Shown piece by piece: positions 38,649 through 48,327 of a DNA stretch of 64,000 nucleotides; the first letter of the stretch is position 1; the number at the start of each line of letters is the position of its first letter. Below the pieces are notes generated by a model. The model was given only the letters and a program-made list of their open reading frames with translations, made no database searches and was not told the DNA's origin. The stretch covers positions 1 to 64,000 of the forward strand of contig SKMN01000020.1 of NCBI GenBank assembly GCA_007121015.1. Direction: 5' to 3'. Both the position numbers and the translations under genes were made by a program. The stretch comes from Coriobacteriia bacterium. Its GTDB lineage: Bacteria > Actinomycetota > Coriobacteriia > Anaerosomatales > SLCP01.

Positions 38649-39832
38649 GTCACGATCTCCGCGATCGCCGCGAGGGCGGTCTCGACGTGCTCGACGGTCA
38701 CGCCCCACCCTACGCCGAAGCGCACGGCTCCGCACTCGAGTGTCCCCACCGTCTCGTGGGCCCATGGCGCACAGTGGAGTCCACCGCGGACCGCGATGTC
38801 GTACCGGCGGTCGAGCTCAAACGCGATGCGGTCCGCATCGACCGTGTCGTGCACGGCGCTCACCACCGGCACGCGTGGCGCGCCGGGAGGTGGACCGAGG
38901 ACCCGGAAGCCATCGATCTCGAGCAGCCCTTCGTGGAGACGGCGTACGAGTTCGGCCTCCATCCTGCGGAAGGCGCCGCCCTCCGCGGCAAGGAGCTGGG
39001 CTGCCGCGCCGAGGCCGATGATGCCGGGCGTATTGAGCGTGCCCGCCTCGTAGCGGTCCGGACGCTCGGTGGGCATCGTGAGCGTCTCCGATGCACCCGC
39101 GCCCGTGCCGCCCTCTGCCTGTTCTTCGAGGTCGAGGCCGGACGCCACGTACAGGAGGCCGATGCCCTGTGGGCCAAGGAGCCCCTTATGGCCAGAGGTC
39201 GCGTACGCATCGGCACCGAGCGCAGCGAGGTCTACGTCGAGGTGTCCGGCGCCCTGCGCGCCATCGACGAGGAGGAGCGAACCGTACTCGTGGGCGATGT
39301 CGGCGAGGTCGCCGAGCGGCTGGATGGTACCCGTGAGGTTGGAGGCGTGCTGACAGATGACGGCCTTCGTGGGCGCGGCGCGCACCTCGCGTTCGACGTC
39401 GCCGGGATCGACGAGCCCCGCGGGGTCCGCCTGCACCACGACCACCTCGACTCCCGCCTCGGCGAGCCTGGCGAGCGGGCGAGCGACGGCATTGTGCTCC
39501 ATCGAGCCGACGACCACGCGGTCCCCAGGTCGCAGGCTCCCCTTGAGCATAAGGTTGCACGCATAGGTGCAGCTTGGCTGGAAGAGCAGGTCACACGAGT
39601 CGGGCACGCCGAGGAGCCCGGCGAGCGAGCGGCGTGCGTCGAAGATCGCGCGCGAGGCCGCGAGCGCCATCGCGTACGCGCCGCGACCCGGATTCCCGCC
39701 GAGTTCGGTGAGCGAGCGGGAGACCGCGTCGACGACCTGCGACGGTTTGGGCCACGATGTCGCGGCGTGATCGAGGTAGACGGCAGGCCGGGGATCGGAC
39801 GCGGTCTGCAAACCAGAGGCGGGCGATCTCAC
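38645..39832 (-). CDS. Cysteine desulfurase / selenocysteine-lyase-like family protein
   Basis: YLDHAATSWPKP, NPGRGAYAMALAASR, ATSGHKGLLGPQGIGLLYV (PLP-lysine), RGGLHCAPWAHETVGT. Confidence 0.9.
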   Translation of the reverse strand: MRSPASGLQTASDPRPAVYLDHAATSWPKPSQVVDAVSRSLTELGGNPGRGAYAMALAASRAIFDARRSLAGLLGVPDSCDLLFQPSCTYACNLMLKGSLRPGDRVVVGSMEHNAVARPLARLAEAGVEVVVVQADPAGLVDPGDVEREVRAAPTKAVICQHASNLTGTIQPLGDLADIAHEYGSLLLVDGAQGAGHLDVDLAALGADAYATSGHKGLLGPQGIGLLYVASGLDLEEQAEGGTGAGASETLTMPTERPDRYEAGTLNTPGIIGLGAAAQLLAAEGGAFRRMEAELVRRLHEGLLEIDGFRVLGPPPGAPRVPVVSAVHDTVDADRIAFELDRRYDIAVRGGLHCAPWAHETVGTLECGAVRFGVGWGVTVEHVETALAAIAEIVT

Positions 39833-40326
39833 GGGTGGCCTCCCCCCGCCATCATCTCGACGGCGTGCTCGAGCTGGTCGGCGACGAGGCCGAACGTCTC
39901 GCGTGCGGCCTTCTCGCTACCTGGCATGTTGATCACGAGTGTGCGCCCACGCAACCCCGCGCTCCCACGCGAGAGCATCGCGCGGCGCGTGATAGCCATG
40001 CTGCCTGCACGCATCGCCTCGGCGATGCCTGAAGCGAGGCGGTCGCACACGTCGTGCGTGGCCTCCGGCGTGACGTCCCGCGGGCTGAACCCGGTGCCTC
40101 CGCATGTGAGCACGACGTCGGCAGCGATGCGGTCAGCGAGTTCGACGAGGGCCGCACCGATCACCTCGCGGTCGTCGGGCACGATACGGTAGTCGGCGAT
40201 CTCCCACCCGCACTCCTCGGCAAGCGACGTGAGCGCCAGGCCCGCGGTGTCCTCGGCGTCCCCGGCGAAGCGAGAGTCCGAGCACGTCACGACCGCGATC
40301 CGAAGCATGCGCTCGAGGGCGGTCAT
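39829..40326 (-). CDS. MogA/MoaB-family molybdopterin adenylyltransferase
   Basis: RIAVVTCSDSRFAGDAEDTAGLAL..., DVVLTCGGTGFSPRDVTPEATHDVCDR. Confidence 0.93.
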   Translation of the reverse strand: MTALERMLRIAVVTCSDSRFAGDAEDTAGLALTSLAEECGWEIADYRIVPDDREVIGAALVELADRIAADVVLTCGGTGFSPRDVTPEATHDVCDRLASGIAEAMRAGSMAITRRAMLSRGSAGLRGRTLVINMPGSEKAARETFGLVADQLEHAVEMMAGGGHP

Positions 40327-40327
40327 G

Positions 40328-40873
40328 TCAGGCCCCGGATCCACGGCTGGCGGACTCGGGGTCGCTGGGACACTCCGCCTCGGGCACGCGGTCGCACGTC
40401 CCATCGCCGAGGGACACGACGGTCACCGCGTCGCCGACGACGACGTCGCCAGGCTCGCGCACGACGACGAAGATGCCCTCCTTGGGCATGACGCAATCGC
40501 CGGCCTGGTAATAGATGGCGCACTTCGTGTGGCACACCTTGCCGATCTGACTCACCTCGACCACCGCCGACTCGCCGATGGCGAGCACGGTGCCGATGGG
40601 CAGCGCGAGCAGGTCGATGCCGGTGGTCGTGATGTTCTCGGCGAAGTCGCCCGCACCCACATCGAGGCCCTTTTCGACCATCTTGTCGATCGACTCCTGC
40701 GCGAGCAGCGATACCTGCCGGTGCCAGTCGCCCGCATGCGCGTCGGTGTCGAAACCGCGGTCGTAGACGAGAGTGCCGCTCTCGCGGGGGGTCTTGCGGA
40801 CGGTCTTCTTCTCGGAGAGGTTCACCGAGGCGACCCGGCCGGGGCCGGGAAGAGCGGTCGCGTCGTTGCTCAT
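40328..40873 (-). CDS. MOSC-domain protein
   Basis: [47 protein letters not shown]. Confidence 0.9.
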   Translation of the reverse strand: MSNDATALPGPGRVASVNLSEKKTVRKTPRESGTLVYDRGFDTDAHAGDWHRQVSLLAQESIDKMVEKGLDVGAGDFAENITTTGIDLLALPIGTVLAIGESAVVEVSQIGKVCHTKCAIYYQAGDCVMPKEGIFVVVREPGDVVVGDAVTVVSLGDGTCDRVPEAECPSDPESASRGSGA

Positions 40874-41469
40874 AGCTCCTCCTCACGGATCCAGCGGCCG
40901 GACGCGCCGCCCGTCTTCTCGTGCAGCTTGACCTCACCGACGACCATGCCCCGGTCGATGGCCTTGCACATGTCGTAGAGCGTCAGCCCCGCCACGGCGG
41001 CGGCGGTGAGCGCCTCCATCTCCACGCCGGTCGGGCCGGTGGTCTCGCAGACCGCCGTGATACGCACGGTGGCTGCGGGGTGCACCGCGTCCGTGGCGTC
41101 GGCGAGGGCCGGTCCGCCGACCCCGGCCTCTAGAGGCTCGAGCTCCACGCTCGCGTGCGTGAGCGCGATGGGGTGGCACATCGGGACGAGGTCGGCGGTG
41201 CGCTTCGCGGCCATGATGCCGGCTATGCGCGCGGTCGCGAACACGTCGCCTTTGGGCGCGCGGCCCTCGACGATCATCGCGAGCGTCTCGGAACGCATCG
41301 TGACGAGCGCGCCGGCGATCGCGCGGCGGCGCGTGTCGGGCTTGGCGCCCACGTCGACCATGCGGGCCTCGCCGCGCTCGTCGAGGTGCGTCAGGCGGTC
41401 GTGGCGGCCGGTCGCGGCATCGTGCGACGGCGCGGCGGCGCCTGTGCCCGCGGGTTCCTCGGCAGTCAT
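40870..41469 (-). CDS. moaC: Cyclic pyranopterin monophosphate synthase MoaC
   Basis: [27 protein letters not shown]..., [28 protein letters not shown]. Confidence 0.96.
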   Translation of the reverse strand: MTAEEPAGTGAAAPSHDAATGRHDRLTHLDERGEARMVDVGAKPDTRRRAIAGALVTMRSETLAMIVEGRAPKGDVFATARIAGIMAAKRTADLVPMCHPIALTHASVELEPLEAGVGGPALADATDAVHPAATVRITAVCETTGPTGVEMEALTAAAVAGLTLYDMCKAIDRGMVVGEVKLHEKTGGASGRWIREEEL

Positions 41470-41475
41470 GCGCGT

Positions 41476-42495
41476 CTAGCCTCCTATCTGGGACATGCCG
41501 CGCGTGGTGCCCACGCGCATGCTGTGGCTCTCGGGCTTCGATTCGAGCGCGCTGCGGATCGTGGCGCGCACGTCCTCGTCGGTGCCGCCGCGCAGTACCG
41601 AGCGCACGTCGATCTCCTCGTCGGAGAAGAGACACGCGCGCAGGCGTCCGTCGGCCGTCAGGCGCAGCCGATTACACTCGCCGCAGAAGTGGTGCGAGAG
41701 CGGGGTGATGACGCCGACGGTGCCGGGGGCGTCGCCGAAGCGGTAGTAGCGCGCCGGGCCCCATCCACCGGGCGCCTTGTCGCGCTGGACCGGGGTAAGC
41801 GCACCCAGGCCGGCGGCTGCGCCTTCGGCGGCGAGACGCTCGAGGATCTCGTCTGCCGTGACGTGGTCGGCGCGCGTCCAGCCCTCGGCGCCCGGCTCAC
41901 ACTCCCCCTCGGCGGTGCCTCCCACCGGCATGTACTCGATAAAGCGCACGTGCACGGGCCGGTCGAGCGTCAGTCGCGCGAAGCCGAGGAGGTCCTGCTC
42001 GAGGCTGCGTACGACGACCGCGTTGAGCTTGACTGGCCCCATGCCCGCAGCGAACGCCGCGTCGATCCCCGCGAGTGCGTCCTCGATGCGACCGCACCGC
42101 GTGATGCGTGCGAACACTTCGGGGTCGAGCGAGTCAAGCGAGACGTTGACGCGCGTGAGCCCGGCGTCCACGAGTTGCTCGGCGTAGCGAGCGAGCAGCG
42201 TGCCGTTGGTGGTGAGCGCGATGGCCTCGAGCCCGGTGAACGACTTGAGGCGTCGCACGTGGCCGATGATGCCCTTGCGCACGAGTGGCTCGCCACCGGT
42301 CAGCCGGATCTTCGAGATGCCCTCCTCGACGGCGATGGCCGCGAACCGCTCGATCTCTTCTAACGTGAGGATCTCGTCGTGCGGCTTCCACACCACGCCC
42401 TTCGCGGGCATGCAGTAGACGCACCGCAGGTTACACCGGTCGGTGAGCGAGATGCGAAGGTAGTCGATGCGGCGCCCGTACGTGTCGGTAGCCAT
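41476..42495 (-). CDS. moaA: GTP 3',8-cyclase MoaA
   Basis: RIDYLRISLTDRCNLRCVYCMPAKGV radical-SAM motif; C-terminal HHFCGECNRLRLTADGRLRACLFSDEEIDVR. Confidence 0.97.
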   Translation of the reverse strand: MATDTYGRRIDYLRISLTDRCNLRCVYCMPAKGVVWKPHDEILTLEEIERFAAIAVEEGISKIRLTGGEPLVRKGIIGHVRRLKSFTGLEAIALTTNGTLLARYAEQLVDAGLTRVNVSLDSLDPEVFARITRCGRIEDALAGIDAAFAAGMGPVKLNAVVVRSLEQDLLGFARLTLDRPVHVRFIEYMPVGGTAEGECEPGAEGWTRADHVTADEILERLAAEGAAAGLGALTPVQRDKAPGGWGPARYYRFGDAPGTVGVITPLSHHFCGECNRLRLTADGRLRACLFSDEEIDVRSVLRGGTDEDVRATIRSALESKPESHSMRVGTTRGMSQIGG

Positions 42496-42499
42496 GGCG

Positions 42500-42718
42500 C
42501 TAGAAGCAACCGAGGTCGCAGTTGTGGACGCGCACGCCGGCGAGATCGGCGGCGGCACCGGCGACCTTGTTCGGCACCCCGTGGTCCTCGGCGAGCTTGC
42601 GGAGCACCGGGCACGTGACTTTGCCGTCGACGGCCTTGGCCTCGACCGCGGCGGTCAGCTCGGGCGTGACCTGCCCGGCCCACTTCGGGTCGACCTGCTT
42701 GGGTGTGGAGCTGCTCAT
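42500..42718 (-). CDS. Small conserved-looking protein ending CDLGCF, in Moco operon
   Basis: 72 aa MSSSTPKQVDPKWAGQVTPELTAAVEAKAVDGKVTCPVLRKLAEDHGVPNKVAGAAADLAGVRVHNCDLGCF; tightly packed between moeA and moaA. Confidence 0.75.
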   Translation of the reverse strand: MSSSTPKQVDPKWAGQVTPELTAAVEAKAVDGKVTCPVLRKLAEDHGVPNKVAGAAADLAGVRVHNCDLGCF

Positions 42719-43968
42719 TCGATCCCTTCTTCCATGTCAAGCCTGACGACCTGTACGTCGCTGCCAGCGGCGAAGGACCCTTCGCCCTCGGGCAGCACGA
42801 GGAGGCAGTTGCCCCGGTGCGCCGCGGTGAGCAGCGCCGAGGACTGACTGCCGGAGAGCGCGACCTCGTAGACGCCATCGCCGGTGCGCGTTACGCGGGC
42901 GCGCAGGAAGTAGCGGCGGTCCTGCTTCTTCTTGACGTCGTGCGCCAGTCGGGCAGGGTGCCGCGGACGATCGAGAGCGGTATGACCCTGCATGTAACGC
43001 AGTGCGGGCCGCACGAAGATCTCGAAACCCACGTACGTCGAGGTGGGATTGCCCGGCAGGCCGAAGAAAGGCACGCCCTCGACCGAACCGAGCGTCTGCG
43101 GGTTGCCCGGACGCATCGCCACCTTGCAGAACTCGAGTTCGCCCATCTCCTCGAGCACGGGCTTGACGTAGTCGAAGTCGCCCACGCTCACACCGCCGCT
43201 CGTCACGATGAAGTCGCTCTCCGCAGCTGCTCGGGTGAACGCCTCGCGGGTCGCATCGAGGTCGTCCCCGACGATCGGATAGCGGAGTGGCACCCCGCCT
43301 GCGGCAATGACCTGCGCGGCGATCGAGTAACTGTTCGAGTTGCGGATCTTGCCAGGTCCGGGCAGCTCGGCGACCTCGACGAGCTCGTCGCCGGTCGAGA
43401 TCACCGCGACACGCGGGCGGCGGTGGACGGTGACGCTCGCATGACCGGTCGATGCGAGTAGCCCCACGCCCGCGGCCCCGATGACCTCGCCCTTCGCGAG
43501 CACCACGTCGCCGGCGACAACCTCCTCGCCGCGACGGCGGATGTGCTCGCCGAGCATCGGCTCGCGCATGATGCGCACAGTGCCACCTGCGCCGCCATCG
43601 GCCTCTCCGGCCTCGGTGAACTCGACCATCACGACGGAGTCCGCGCCCGGGGGCATCGCGGCGCCCGTCATGATGCGTGCCGCCTGACCGGGTGCGACCT
43701 CGAGTTCCGAGTGATCGCCGGCCCCGATATGCGAAACGACGTCGAGCGTGACCGGCGCGTCTGGCGAGGCGCCAGCAAGGTCGGCCGCGTGCAGCGCGTA
43801 CCCGTCCATCGCCGAGTTGTCGAACGGTGCGACGTCGATGTCGGAGACCGCGTCATGAGCGAGCACGCGCCCGAGCGACTCGAGCAGCGGCACCTCCTCG
43901 GTCTCGAGTACGCGGCAGCGAGCGAAGACCCTCTCGCGCGCCTCCTCGACGGACATGACGTTACTCAT
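42715..43968 (-). CDS. moeA: Molybdopterin molybdenumtransferase MoeA
   Basis: PFDNSAMDGYAL, IMTGAAMPPGADSVVMVE, SNSYSIAAQV, VTSGGVSVGDFDYVK, FGLPGNPTSTYVGFE. Confidence 0.96.
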   Translation of the reverse strand: MSNVMSVEEARERVFARCRVLETEEVPLLESLGRVLAHDAVSDIDVAPFDNSAMDGYALHAADLAGASPDAPVTLDVVSHIGAGDHSELEVAPGQAARIMTGAAMPPGADSVVMVEFTEAGEADGGAGGTVRIMREPMLGEHIRRRGEEVVAGDVVLAKGEVIGAAGVGLLASTGHASVTVHRRPRVAVISTGDELVEVAELPGPGKIRNSNSYSIAAQVIAAGGVPLRYPIVGDDLDATREAFTRAAAESDFIVTSGGVSVGDFDYVKPVLEEMGELEFCKVAMRPGNPQTLGSVEGVPFFGLPGNPTSTYVGFEIFVRPALRYMQGHTALDRPRHPARLAHDVKKKQDRRYFLRARVTRTGDGVYEVALSGSQSSALLTAAHRGNCLLVLPEGEGSFAAGSDVQVVRLDMEEGIE

Positions 43969-45407
43969 CGGCGGTCCTCCTCGTCCGGGATCGGTGACGC
44001 GATCACCCGCTCGGGGTGCGTGTACACGGTCATCTTTCCACCGCGGGCGTACCCCGCCATCGTGATGCCGAGCTCACCGGCGATCTCCGCGGCGAGGTCG
44101 GTGACTGCGGTCCGGGACACCACGACCGGCACGCGCGCCTTGGCGGCCTTCACCGCCATCTCGTACGAGACGCGTCCGGTGGTCACCAGTACCGCATCGC
44201 GAACGGGGATCCGGTCGATCCACGCTCGGCCGAGGAGCTTGTCGAGCGCGTTGTGGCGCCCGACGTCCTCACGCACGATCACGAGCTCGCCGTCACGCCC
44301 GAGCCCGCACGCGTGCATGCCTCCCGTCTCGCGGTACGCGCTCGCGGCACGCGCCAGTTGCCCCACGAGATCGTAGAGCTGGCTGCTTGCGACCCGCACG
44401 TCGCTCTCTATCCTCTCAAGTCCCTTGGCGTGTCCTACCGAGGAGAACGTCACGCCTTTACCGCACCCGCTCGTGACGTAGCGTGTCTTGTACACCATGT
44501 CGTCGGGGACTTCTTCAGCGGTCGTCACGTAGACGAGACCGCGCTTGTGGTCCACATCGGCCGAGCGGAACGCCTCGCGGTCGGCAAGCAGACCCTCGGC
44601 GACCATGAACCCGACCGCCATCTCCTCGAGGTCGTCGGGAGTGGCCTGCACGGTGGCGACCTCGACGTCGTTCATGTAGAGGGTGACGGGACGCTCCGAC
44701 GGCATCCCGCGCGGGCGGCGCGTGCCGACCTCGACCACCGACACGTGCACCCGATCGACGTCGGGACGCTCCTCGGGTGTCGCGAGAGCAGCGGGCGCGG
44801 CGCCTTCGCGCACCTCGGCGAGCTCCTCGGGGGTGTTGACGTTCACGAAACTCGCGAGATCGGGGTCGACATCGCGAAGTGAACCGAGAGGCACCTCGAC
44901 GACATCGACCTCCGAGAAGAGCGCGACTAGGCGGCGGCGGCCGGTCTCGAGCACCTTGCGTGCGGCGGGCAACACGCTCGTCGAGTACAGCGCGAGCAGC
45001 GGCTCGGGCCCTTTATCACCCACCGGCACGACGACCTGTGCCTGATCGCGCGCCTCCCACAGCGCGCGGACGACGGCGGGCGAGAGGTGCGGCATGTCCG
45101 CCGCGACGGCGAGCACCCACTCGTCAGGCGCCTCGGCGAGCGCGGTCACGAGACCGCCGAGCGGGCCCTGGTACGGCACCTCGTCGGTGACGACGCGCAC
45201 CGTCGCCGGCAGTCCGGCGTCCTCGAGTGCCTCGGGGCGATTGGTCACGACCATCGTATGGGCGCAGACCTCACCGACCGCCGAGACGACGCGGGCGACG
45301 AGCGTCTCACCGTCCACCGGCAGCAACGTCTTGTCGATGCCCATCCGCATCGAGCGCCCGCCCGCAAGCACTGCTGCGGTTATCGGCAGACCATCGGTCA
45401 TCCTCAT
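43965..45407 (-). CDS. MobA-FdhD fusion (molybdenum cofactor guanylyltransferase + formate dehydrogenase sulfurtransferase)
   Basis: MobA: AAVLAGGRSMRMGIDKTLLPVDG...PYQGPLGGLVTAL...AADMPHLSP; FdhD: MAVGFMVAEGLL...TSGCGKG...GGMHACGL...REDVGRHNALDKLLG...TTGRVSYEMAVKAA in one ORF. Confidence 0.92.
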   Translation of the reverse strand: MRMTDGLPITAAVLAGGRSMRMGIDKTLLPVDGETLVARVVSAVGEVCAHTMVVTNRPEALEDAGLPATVRVVTDEVPYQGPLGGLVTALAEAPDEWVLAVAADMPHLSPAVVRALWEARDQAQVVVPVGDKGPEPLLALYSTSVLPAARKVLETGRRRLVALFSEVDVVEVPLGSLRDVDPDLASFVNVNTPEELAEVREGAAPAALATPEERPDVDRVHVSVVEVGTRRPRGMPSERPVTLYMNDVEVATVQATPDDLEEMAVGFMVAEGLLADREAFRSADVDHKRGLVYVTTAEEVPDDMVYKTRYVTSGCGKGVTFSSVGHAKGLERIESDVRVASSQLYDLVGQLARAASAYRETGGMHACGLGRDGELVIVREDVGRHNALDKLLGRAWIDRIPVRDAVLVTTGRVSYEMAVKAAKARVPVVVSRTAVTDLAAEIAGELGITMAGYARGGKMTVYTHPERVIASPIPDEEDRR

Positions 45408-46534
45408 GCCTCCATCATCCCACTTCCGGCGACATCCGGCCTCACGCGGACCGCCGTCGCCTTGAAGACGACCTGTACGGAGGAGCCTTCCGCGATCTCC
45501 ATCTCGCGCACCGAGGAACGCGACACGTGCGAAGCGACCCGTGCCCCGCCGATGTCGAGCACGAGGTGGTACATCACGCCCCAGAGTCGCAGGGCGACGA
45601 CGGTGCCGTCGAAGCGGTTGCGCGCAGAGGAGCGCGGTATCTCGGTGCCGGCCTCGAAGAGCAGCACGTCTTCCGGACGTACCCCCGCGATCACGTGCGT
45701 TCCAGGCGCCAGTTCGCCGGTCGAGTAGACGACCGGGCCGCCCAGGTCCACCCCGAGCAAGCCCTCGGCCGATGTGGTCACGACACCGCGCAGAGGCGCC
45801 TCGGAGCCGAGGAAGGTCGCCGTCCACTCGTCGGGGGGCAGGCCCATGACGTCCTCGACGTGGCCGGAGGCGGCCGCGCGGCCGTCGCGCATCACGATCA
45901 TGCTGTCGGCCACCGCCATCGCCTCGTTCTGATCATGCGTGACGTAGACGGTGGTCATCTTGTCCTCGTGGATGATGCGCGCGAAGTCCTGCGACAGCCG
46001 ACTCTTGATGAGCGGGTCGAGCGAGGAAAGCGGCTCGTCGAGCAGAAGCACGCGCGGCTTGAGCACGAGCGCGCGAGCGAGCGCCACCCGCTGCGCCTCG
46101 CCGCCGGAAAGCGTGAGCGCCGAGCGGCCCTCCCACCCACCGAGGCCCACGCGCTCGAGCACCTCGGCCACCGCCGCGGAGCGCTTCGCGCGCGACACGC
46201 CTCTCAGCTTGAGTCCGTACGCCACGTTCTCGGCGATGGTGCCCTTGAACAGGTACGGGCTCTGGAACGCCGCGGCCATCTGCATGCGCGCACCGCGGTC
46301 CCGGGCACTCACCGGACGGCCGTCGAGGAATACCTGCCCGCTGTCGGGCTTCTCGAGCAGGCCGAGGATCGCGAGTAGCGTCGACTTACCCGCCCCCGAC
46401 GGGCCGAGGAGCGCGAGCGTCTCGCCTGGACTCAGCTCGACGTGGTCTATGTCGAGGACGACCCGCTTGCCGTAGCTCTTGCTGACGTTCTCGGCCCTCA
46501 ATGCGAGGCCTGCAGTGGAGGTGTAGGCCGTCAT
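45404..46534 (-). CDS. tupC: Tungstate/molybdate ABC transporter ATP-binding protein with TOBE-like tail
   Basis: Walker A LGPSGAGKSTLL, LSGGEAQRVALARAL, LLLDEPLSSLDP; adjacent to TupB/TupA-like genes. Confidence 0.88.
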   Translation of the reverse strand: MTAYTSTAGLALRAENVSKSYGKRVVLDIDHVELSPGETLALLGPSGAGKSTLLAILGLLEKPDSGQVFLDGRPVSARDRGARMQMAAAFQSPYLFKGTIAENVAYGLKLRGVSRAKRSAAVAEVLERVGLGGWEGRSALTLSGGEAQRVALARALVLKPRVLLLDEPLSSLDPLIKSRLSQDFARIIHEDKMTTVYVTHDQNEAMAVADSMIVMRDGRAAASGHVEDVMGLPPDEWTATFLGSEAPLRGVVTTSAEGLLGVDLGGPVVYSTGELAPGTHVIAGVRPEDVLLFEAGTEIPRSSARNRFDGTVVALRLWGVMYHLVLDIGGARVASHVSRSSVREMEIAEGSSVQVVFKATAVRVRPDVAGSGMMEA

Positions 46535-47247
46535 GCGTTCGCACCCCGCTCCCACCGCTCGCCGGCGTGCTGGTACCACGTGATGAGGCCGTTCAGGCCG
46601 AACGTGATCGTCATGAGGATGACGCCGAGAGCGAGCGCGAGTCCGAAGTCCCCGCGGCGCGCCTCCTGCACGATCGCCGTGGTGAGCACGCGGGTCTGGC
46701 CCTCGATGTTGCCGCCCACCATCAGCACGGCACCCACACCGCGCACGACCGCACCGAACCCGGCCGCCACGGCGGCGACGACTCCGAGGCGCGCTTCCTT
46801 GAGGGTCAGGAACGCCTCGTGTACGCGCGACGCGCCGAGCGAGCGCGCCTGTAGGCGAAGTTTGTACGGCACCGATGCGACCGCGGCGGACGTGAGGCCC
46901 GCGATGATCGGCGCCGCGATGAGCGTCTGGGCGATCGACATCGCGTCGACCGTGTAGAGCAAGCCGAGCGGCCCGAGCGGGCCCTGGCGGGAGAGGACCA
47001 TCATGACGACGAGGCCGATGACGACGGGGGGCACGGCCATGGCGGTGTTCGTGAGCGCGATGAGGACGCTCCTGCCGCGGAAGCGGGACGCGCCCATCAC
47101 GAACCCCATGGGCGCACCGAGGACGATCCCGAACGTGGTGGACACGAGGGCGACGTGGAACGTGACGCCGATGATGTTCCAGAGCTCCGGAGAGCCCTCG
47201 GCCATCAGCCTCACCGCCGTCACGATCGCCTCGATGAACACCGCCAC
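46531..47247 (-). CDS. tupB: Tungstate ABC transporter permease
   Basis: Polytopic permease, EAFLTLKEARLGVVAAVAAGFGAVVRGVGAVLMVGGNI. Confidence 0.88.
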   Translation of the reverse strand: MAVFIEAIVTAVRLMAEGSPELWNIIGVTFHVALVSTTFGIVLGAPMGFVMGASRFRGRSVLIALTNTAMAVPPVVIGLVVMMVLSRQGPLGPLGLLYTVDAMSIAQTLIAAPIIAGLTSAAVASVPYKLRLQARSLGASRVHEAFLTLKEARLGVVAAVAAGFGAVVRGVGAVLMVGGNIEGQTRVLTTAIVQEARRGDFGLALALGVILMTITFGLNGLITWYQHAGERWERGANA

Positions 47248-47264
47248 GGTCCGCGTCCCTCCGG

Positions 47265-48146
47265 CTACTCGGCGTCAGGCACGAACAGCGGTTCGCCGTA
47301 GGCGTCCACACCAAAGGTCCGGATGATCTCCTGGGCCTCGGCTGAGACGATCCACGCCGCGAATGCTCGGGCGCCATCGAGGTTCGAGGCATCCGTCACG
47401 ACTATGACGCCGTAGGGGTTGAAGAGGCGCTCGTCGCCCTCGACGTGCACGGCGAGTTCGAGCCTCTCGCGCATGGCGAGGTACGTGCCACGGTCGGCGA
47501 GCGTGTACGCCTCGACCTCCGAGGCCATCGTCAACACGTCTCCCATCCCCTGCCCCACCGAGAGGTACCAGGGGCCGGACGCGCCGATTCCCGTCGCGTC
47601 CCAGATGCTCATCTCTTTCTTGTGCGTGCCCGAATCGTCACCGCGGGAGACGAACGCGTGCTCGCCGGCGGCGATGGTCGAGAAGGCTGCGGCAGCGTCG
47701 GTGCGGCCGGCGATCCCCGCCGGGTCGGCTGGGGGCCCGACAAGCACGAAGTCGTTGTACATGACGTCGAGACGCTCCTCGCCGTAGCCCTCGGCGACGA
47801 ACGTCTCCTCGTCGGCCTTGGCATGCACGAGCACGACGTCGGCGTCCTTGTTGCGACCGATCTCGAGCGCCTGACCCGTGCCGACCGCGACCACGCTCAC
47901 GCGATACTGCGGGTGTGCGTCCTCGAACGCCGGGACGAGCGCACCGAACAGGCCTGAGTCCTCCGTCGACGTGGTCGAGGCTATGACGACGTTGGTGACC
48001 TCGACCGGTTCGGGAGCCGCGGCGTCGTCAGGCGTGGGTCGCGGCTCGCCGTCGGCGCACGCGACAAGCAGCAGCGCGACGACACTGACCAGAAGAACGG
48101 GGACGGCCCGCCGGAAGACGGCGGACCCAAAGCGATACTCGAGCAT
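47265..48146 (-). CDS. tupA: Tungstate ABC transporter substrate-binding lipoprotein
   Basis: Lipobox LLLVAC; VIASTTSTEDSGLFGALVPAFE..., DVVLVHAKADEETFVAEGYGEERLDVMYNDFVLVGP typical of TupA. Confidence 0.9.
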   Translation of the reverse strand: MLEYRFGSAVFRRAVPVLLVSVVALLLVACADGEPRPTPDDAAAPEPVEVTNVVIASTTSTEDSGLFGALVPAFEDAHPQYRVSVVAVGTGQALEIGRNKDADVVLVHAKADEETFVAEGYGEERLDVMYNDFVLVGPPADPAGIAGRTDAAAAFSTIAAGEHAFVSRGDDSGTHKKEMSIWDATGIGASGPWYLSVGQGMGDVLTMASEVEAYTLADRGTYLAMRERLELAVHVEGDERLFNPYGVIVVTDASNLDGARAFAAWIVSAEAQEIIRTFGVDAYGEPLFVPDAE

Positions 48147-48148
48147 AG

Positions 48149-48239
48149 TGCGTCTCCTTTCCACCGGGAGGCGAGGAGGTTTCCCGTCCTCACCCTATCG
48201 GTCCGGCATCCGTGGCCCGCTCGGTTGGGCTGTAGGACG
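48149..48239 (-). ncRNA. Candidate Moco/Tuco-type riboswitch in the tupABC-cofactor operon leader
   Basis: Minus strand CCAACCGAGCGGGCCACGGATGCCGGACCGATAGGGTGAGGACGGGAAACCTCCTCGCCTCCCGGTGGAAAGGAGACGC; aligns with the FDH leader (30686..30772). Confidence 0.6.
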
Positions 48240-48327
48240 TCCGGACTCGGAGATATATGGGGCCGCCTCATCTGCAGCCGTATGCAAGACCATACCGTAC
48301 AGCGGGCGTCTCGCTCAAGCCCGCCGC

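Noticed and set aside
45404-47392. 662-aa ORF as one large protein
   Set aside because: Only 45404..46534 carries ABC ATPase motifs; the N-terminal extension is frame-shifted noise over the tupB region.
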